Under the pieces are notes generated by a model, which saw only the letters and a program-made list of their open reading frames with translations, was not told where the DNA came from and made no database searches. A stretch of 44,515 nucleotides of DNA, taken from positions 422,593 through 467,107 of the forward strand of contig NZ_LMLZ01000020.1 of the NCBI RefSeq assembly GCF_001422735.1. The letters run 5' to 3'. Shown piece after piece: positions 40,624 through 44,515 of this stretch (the first letter of the stretch is position 1; every line of letters begins with the position of its first letter). A program made the position numbers and the translations under genes. The DNA is from Acidovorax sp. Leaf78 (GTDB taxonomy: Bacteria; Pseudomonadota; Gammaproteobacteria; Burkholderiales; Burkholderiaceae_C).

Positions 40624-43600
40624 ACGGTAGGTGGTTTTGCTTTGCACCTGTCCTTGCGGGTCGATCCGTGTGACTTGCCTGAGTTGGTGCAGGCCGTCGT
40701 AATGCAGGGCGGTGGTGCTGCCATCGCCGACCAGCCGGTCCCCATCCCAGCCGTAGTGGGTGGCTTGGCTTTCCTCGTCAGTCTGTTGGTGTGTCTTGCT
40801 CACCCTGCGTCCGAACGCGTCGTAGCGATAGCTGGTTTTGCTTTGCACCTGTCCTTGCGGGTCGATCTGTGTGACTTGCCTGAGCTGGTGCAGGGCGTCA
40901 TAGCGCAGGGCGGTGGTGCTGCCGTCGCCATGGCAGGCTTCGATCCGGTTGCCCCAGTCGTCGTACCGGTAGTGGGTCGCTCCTTCATCATCTACGCCCT
41001 GGCTCCAGCCGATGCGGTTGTCCCGCCAGCGCTCCACGTACTCTGTGGCCGGGCTGTCTGTGGTGGGTTGAGGCTGCAGCAGGTTGAAGCGTGGGTCGTG
41101 CAGGTGCTGCTGGACCTGGGCGGCCCAGTCAGGGTTGCCTGTGTTCTTGGTTATTGAGCGTTGAATGGTTGCCTGCTCGGGCAGCCGGTTGCCCGCCGGG
41201 TCCAGCCTCCAGCGCGCTTGCTGCTCGCCCTGGGCACTGGCGCTGCGCTGCCCGGTCAGGCGCTGGCGGGCGTCGTACTGGTACGCGTCTGCGTGGGTCG
41301 GGGTCTGGATGCCCACGAGCTGGCCTAGGCTGTCGTAGGTGTAGCGGCGTTGCCGCAGGCCGCCGATGAGGGGCGCTGCGCTGGAGGGGGCGCTGTTTTG
41401 TCCGGGCAGGCCTTGCCAGCGCTGGTGCAGCAGGCGCCCCAGGGGATCGAGCTGGCGGGTTTGTGTGAGCTCCGGGCTGGCGCCCTCTCCGGGCAGCAGG
41501 TGCAGGGTGCGGCCCACTTCGCGGTGCAGCTTGTCGCGCTCCAGCGCCACCAGGGGCGCCTGGTTGAGCAGCACACCGTGCACGTGGCCCGAGCCGTAGC
41601 TGAGCCAGTCGAGCTGGCCGATACCCTGCAGTTCGCTGGTTTCGCGTTGACCCAGGGCGCCCAGGCGGTGGTGGATGCGGTGCTCGAATTCGATGGCGGT
41701 CTTGCCGCTGGAGTTGCCGTACAGCGTTTGCACTTCGCCAATGGGGCGCCCCAGGGCATCGCGCTGCAGGTCCACGCGGCTGGTTTGGTGCAGCCGGTGG
41801 ACTTGCAGATTTTGCAGCAGGGGACTGCTGGCCAGAGTTTGGGCGTCGTGCTGTTGGCTCAGGGCACTGTGAAGCTGCTGGGTGTTGATCTCCAGCCAGG
41901 CGGTGATCAGGGCGGCTGGCGCACTAACTGCCTCAGCACCTAATGCATTGCCGTGTTCTTGCTCTCCAGACCCTTCCAACTCCCAGCCCTGGGTGTCCAG
42001 GAGCTCCCCGCTGTCGCTGTAGCCGAACTGGTGGATCTGCAGGTCTGTGTCTGCGTCGCGTGTGGCCGACTCTGCTTCACCAACCCTCCTAACCTTGCCG
42101 GTCACGCGGTAGATCAGCCGCCCTGCGCTGTCGTAGTGGTAGCGGCTGCACACAGTGCCATGGCCTTGGCTTTGCGCGCCCATGCCGCTGTCCTGCGCAT
42201 CGGTCTTCTCGATCAGCTGGCCTGCCGCGTCGTAGCTGTAGCTCTGGCTGCGCCCATCGAACCCTGTCTCCCGGACCAGTCTGTCTTGGCTGTCGTAGGC
42301 GAAGCGGGTGACCGCGTGGTTCTCGTTCACGAGCTCGGTCAGGCGCCCGGCCACGTCGTAGCGCAGGTGCAAGCTTGCGCCCGCCTGGGTCTGCGCGGTG
42401 ACGCGGCCCCACAGGTCGTGCCCGTAGGTGATCGTGGTGGTCTGCACCGGCGCACCGGATGGTCCTGCTGTGGGGTTTGCCAGGGCGCCCAGCGTGATGG
42501 CCTGCACCTGCTCGTTGTCGCCCCAGCGGTATTGCACCAGCGTGCCGTCCGCCTGGGCCGTCTGCTGCAGTCGCCCCATAGCATCGCGCTGGTGGCGTAT
42601 GCGTTGACCCAGGGCATCGGTCTCTTCGATGAGCTCGCCCCAGGCGTCGTGCTGCCAGCGGCTGGTGTGGCCCGAGCAGTCGGTGTAGCTCGCGAGCTGG
42701 CCGATGGCGTTGTAGCCCAAGGTCTTGCGCCCGCCCTGGGGGTCTGTGATCGCGATGGGCTGGTCCACCCAGGCGCGGGCGTTGCCTGCGGCGGCGTGGG
42801 GCGGGCCGCTCAGGTATTCCAGTCGGGTGGTGAGGGCGATGTCGCCCGCCACCACGGTGGTTTGCACCAGGCGGGCCCAGGGGTCGTACTGGTAGTGGGT
42901 GTGGATGCCACTGGCGCTCGTGCTGTGCAGCAGCAGGTCGTCGGCGGCGGTGCCGGGCAGGCCCCAGCGCTGCTGGCTGCTGCGGCCGTCGGGCCCTTGG
43001 ACCCCGAGCAGGTGGCCCTGGCCGTCGTAGCGCCAGTGGGTGGTGCGCCCCAGGGCGTCGGTGGCGGCAATGCGCCGGCCTGCGCTGTCGTACTGGTAGT
43101 GTGCTTCGCTGCCGTCCGGGTGCACCTCGCGGGTGATGCGCTTGAGGCCGCCGGTGCCTTCGTGGTGGTACCGGGTCACGCGCTGCAGGCTGTCGCGCAC
43201 GGTGGTGCAGCTGGCGGCCCGGGGGGCCTGGGGGTGGGCCTCTTCGTAGTCGAAGTAGTAGCTCAGGCCTTCTTCGTTGTGGTGTTCGGCCACGCGGGCG
43301 CCGGGGCGGGGGGAGAGGTGGCCGAGGTTGCCGCTGGCGCGCTGGTCTTGGCGCTGGTCTTCGTAGATGTAGGTGTGCTCGGGGCCGTTGCCCACCCGGT
43401 GGGCGACCATGCGGTGGGCGCTGTCGTAGGTGAACTGGCGGGTGCGCCGGCCGTCTCGGGCGTGCACGGCGATGAGGTCACCCTGGGGGCTGTAGTAGTA
43501 GCGCACCAGGGGGATGGGGTCGTGCCTGTGTGCGCCAGCACCGGAGCCTGAGCCAGAACCCGCATGCTCGGGGTCGTGCGGGTTGTGGGTGCAATCCACG

Positions 43601-44502
43601 CCGATCAGGCGCAGGCCGCTGTCGGGGTTCAGGCCTGGTAGGGAGGTCTGAGTGGACGTGGCCGTTGCTGCGCCGTTAGGCTGGTTGTACAGCAGCGCAT
43701 AGCGCCGGCCCGCCCCGTCGGTGATGCCTTGCAGGCGTCCGTGCTCGTCGTGCTGGTAATGCTGGCTGCGTCCGTACGCATCCATCAGGCCGATGAGCCG
43801 GCACAAACCTTTGGAAGAGCCCTCGGCCTGCACCTTGAAGAGCCAGACGGTGCGCCCGCCCTGCGTGGCGGCCAGGACGTAGTCGGAGCCGGCCTTGGCG
43901 GCGGCAGGAACGTGGGCCCAGCGCTGTTGCTGGTGCCAGGGCAGGAGTTCTTCTGCGGTGTTGGGGTGGGGGTTGGAGGTGGAGGTAACAGTGGCCGCCG
44001 TATCCGTCGCCGGACTGTTCCCGGACAGTTTGGTCAGGGTCGGCGCCACGCCCATGCCCCCTCCGCGCATCAGCAGCAGCCCTTCGCTGTCGCTGTGCAG
44101 CGTCTGCCCAGGCTCCAGCGCTTCGTCAAACGTGATGACGCGCCCGCCCGCATCGCGCAGCAGGGTCTGCGTGGCTTTGAGCTCGATGCTCAGCTCGTGC
44201 GGCAGCTTCCAGCCGTAGCCCAGCAGTCCGCAGTCGCCTCCATGCTCCGCGTTGACGTAGCTGCTGTACTGGCGCTGCCACACCAGGGGCATGGGGCCGG
44301 GCAGGGCGAAGTCGAGGTCTTCCGTGCCCACCAGCACTTTGGCGCCCAGCGTGGGGTTGACGGGACTGCCGATGGCTTTGCCGCCCGGGCAGCTGGAGCA
44401 GGCGATGCCCCCTTGTGAGCCGATCAGCACGGTCAGCGATCCCTGCGTGATCGGCCCTCCGGACTTCGTCAGATCTCCCAGCCTTGCTGCCGGCTTGCCC
44501 AT
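40384..44502 (-). CDS. PAAR-domain Rhs repeat protein (T6SS effector core)
   Basis: 1372 residues from ATG 44502, with GAGGG as ribosome binding site. A short PAAR-like tip is at the N-terminus (KPAARLGDLTKSGGPITQGS, IGSQGGIACSSC), followed directly by the Rhs N-terminal conserved part (TEDLDFALPGPMPLVWQRQYSSY). About 1000 residues of YD/Rhs repeats follow (RYDSAHRM, YQYDSAGRRIAATDALGRTTHWRY and similar), which make the cocoon shell that holds a toxin. PAAR sharpens the VgrG spike, so this is a type VI secretion cargo. The frame ends at TGA 40384-40386 after HKDGQTIRRVRTQGEQDTPTD, before the end-of-core signature and toxin, which are in another frame at 39240-40442. No N-terminal transmembrane region is seen. 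Other T6SS genes are not in the window. Confidence 0.9.
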   Translation of the reverse strand: MGKPAARLGDLTKSGGPITQGSLTVLIGSQGGIACSSCPGGKAIGSPVNPTLGAKVLVGTEDLDFALPGPMPLVWQRQYSSYVNAEHGGDCGLLGYGWKLPHELSIELKATQTLLRDAGGRVITFDEALEPGQTLHSDSEGLLLMRGGGMGVAPTLTKLSGNSPATDTAATVTSTSNPHPNTAEELLPWHQQQRWAHVPAAAKAGSDYVLAATQGGRTVWLFKVQAEGSSKGLCRLIGLMDAYGRSQHYQHDEHGRLQGITDGAGRRYALLYNQPNGAATATSTQTSLPGLNPDSGLRLIGVDCTHNPHDPEHAGSGSGSGAGAHRHDPIPLVRYYYSPQGDLIAVHARDGRRTRQFTYDSAHRMVAHRVGNGPEHTYIYEDQRQDQRASGNLGHLSPRPGARVAEHHNEEGLSYYFDYEEAHPQAPRAASCTTVRDSLQRVTRYHHEGTGGLKRITREVHPDGSEAHYQYDSAGRRIAATDALGRTTHWRYDGQGHLLGVQGPDGRSSQQRWGLPGTAADDLLLHSTSASGIHTHYQYDPWARLVQTTVVAGDIALTTRLEYLSGPPHAAAGNARAWVDQPIAITDPQGGRKTLGYNAIGQLASYTDCSGHTSRWQHDAWGELIEETDALGQRIRHQRDAMGRLQQTAQADGTLVQYRWGDNEQVQAITLGALANPTAGPSGAPVQTTTITYGHDLWGRVTAQTQAGASLHLRYDVAGRLTELVNENHAVTRFAYDSQDRLVRETGFDGRSQSYSYDAAGQLIEKTDAQDSGMGAQSQGHGTVCSRYHYDSAGRLIYRVTGKVRRVGEAESATRDADTDLQIHQFGYSDSGELLDTQGWELEGSGEQEHGNALGAEAVSAPAALITAWLEINTQQLHSALSQQHDAQTLASSPLLQNLQVHRLHQTSRVDLQRDALGRPIGEVQTLYGNSSGKTAIEFEHRIHHRLGALGQRETSELQGIGQLDWLSYGSGHVHGVLLNQAPLVALERDKLHREVGRTLHLLPGEGASPELTQTRQLDPLGRLLHQRWQGLPGQNSAPSSAAPLIGGLRQRRYTYDSLGQLVGIQTPTHADAYQYDARQRLTGQRSASAQGEQQARWRLDPAGNRLPEQATIQRSITKNTGNPDWAAQVQQHLHDPRFNLLQPQPTTDSPATEYVERWRDNRIGWSQGVDDEGATHYRYDDWGNRIEACHGDGSTTALRYDALHQLRQVTQIDPQGQVQSKTSYRYDAFGRRVSKTHQQTDEESQATHYGWDGDRLVGDGSTTALHYDGLHQLRQVTRIDPQGQVQSKTTYRYDAFGRRVSKTHQQTDEESQATHYGWDGDRLVHTQSHGQIHHTVYEPGSFVPLLQIERHKDGQTIRRVRTQGEQDTPTD
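40529..40930. repeat. 201-bp in-frame tandem duplication in the Rhs core
   Basis: Unit 1 (40529-40729) and unit 2 (40730-40930) match at about 95% and are 201 bases (67 codons) long, so the frame is kept. Each encodes GDGSTTALxYDxLHQLRQV, then IDPQGQVQSKT and YRYDAFGRRVSK to GWDGDRLV. It overlaps the 193-bp duplication, making the end of the core a stacked repeat zone. Confidence 0.88.
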
Positions 44503-44515
44503 GGTGATTCCCTCT

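Noticed and set aside
1..44515. tRNA, rRNA, insertion sequences, prophage or replication origin
   Set aside because: No cloverleaf with TTCGA loop, no transposase or integrase frame, no DnaA-box cluster found by reading both strands.

Overview
The window is high-GC, gene-dense bacterial chromosome and most resembles a Comamonadaceae (Acidovorax-like) betaproteobacterium. The reasons are a kynBUA tryptophan-degradation cluster, a DUF3579 gene of the type found in Burkholderiales, an alpha/beta-hydrolase of the PHB-depolymerase esterase family, and two kinds of dispersed intergenic repeat that I associate with this family. There are six copies of a ~55-bp element built around a TAGCTAT-type core plus an AAGCGGTA block, and two copies of a CGTTCGGGCTGAGC inverted repeat. 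This assignment is inference from content; no rRNA or tRNA gene was found.

Layout. 1-2852: two tandem GGDEF/EAL-type cyclic-di-GMP proteins, the first cut by the window edge. 3028-7511: an FAD monooxygenase, then a divergent carbamoyltransferase paralogue co-transcribed with a MerR regulator, a small membrane protein behind a MerR-type operator, and an MFS transporter. 7512-8455: a hairpin-rich stretch that may encode a structured RNA, followed by an MliC-like lipoprotein. 8688-11781: kynB-kynU-kynA. 11988-15187: a small membrane protein and a Fur-box-preceded feoA-feoB-Cys-rich ferrous-iron uptake operon. 15188-15537: a repeat-rich gap. 15538-19943: a two-component system divergent from a TonB-dependent receptor. 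19999-23407: a GNAT acetyltransferase reading frame broken by an in-frame TAG, an HD-type phosphohydrolase, and argD-argF. 23679-31670: DUF3579, an AAA ATPase, rpsT, murJ, a SirB1-like protein, a ParB-like protein, a CorA/ZntB-type transporter, and ppk2 preceded by three Pho-box half-sites.

31933-38787: a GAF/pseudo-receiver pair, an operon of nitrilase, DJ-1/PfpI protein and GlxA-type AraC regulator, an esterase, and a methyl-accepting chemotaxis protein. 38965-44502: a PAAR-Rhs polymorphic toxin locus read right to left. Its C-terminal tip looks like a papain-fold (NlpC/P60 or CHAP) peptidoglycan hydrolase, followed by an overlapping small membrane-anchored candidate immunity gene.

The most notable observation is in this Rhs gene. 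The core and the toxin tip are in different reading frames because of a 193-bp tandem duplication at their junction. Removing exactly one unit restores a single 1689-residue PAAR-Rhs-toxin frame, so the locus is either a decayed effector or a recombination-controlled switch. Other strong leads are the Pho boxes before ppk2, the MerR operator beside the degenerate OTCase paralogue, the TAG-interrupted GNAT gene, and the folded-looking leader before the MliC-like gene.
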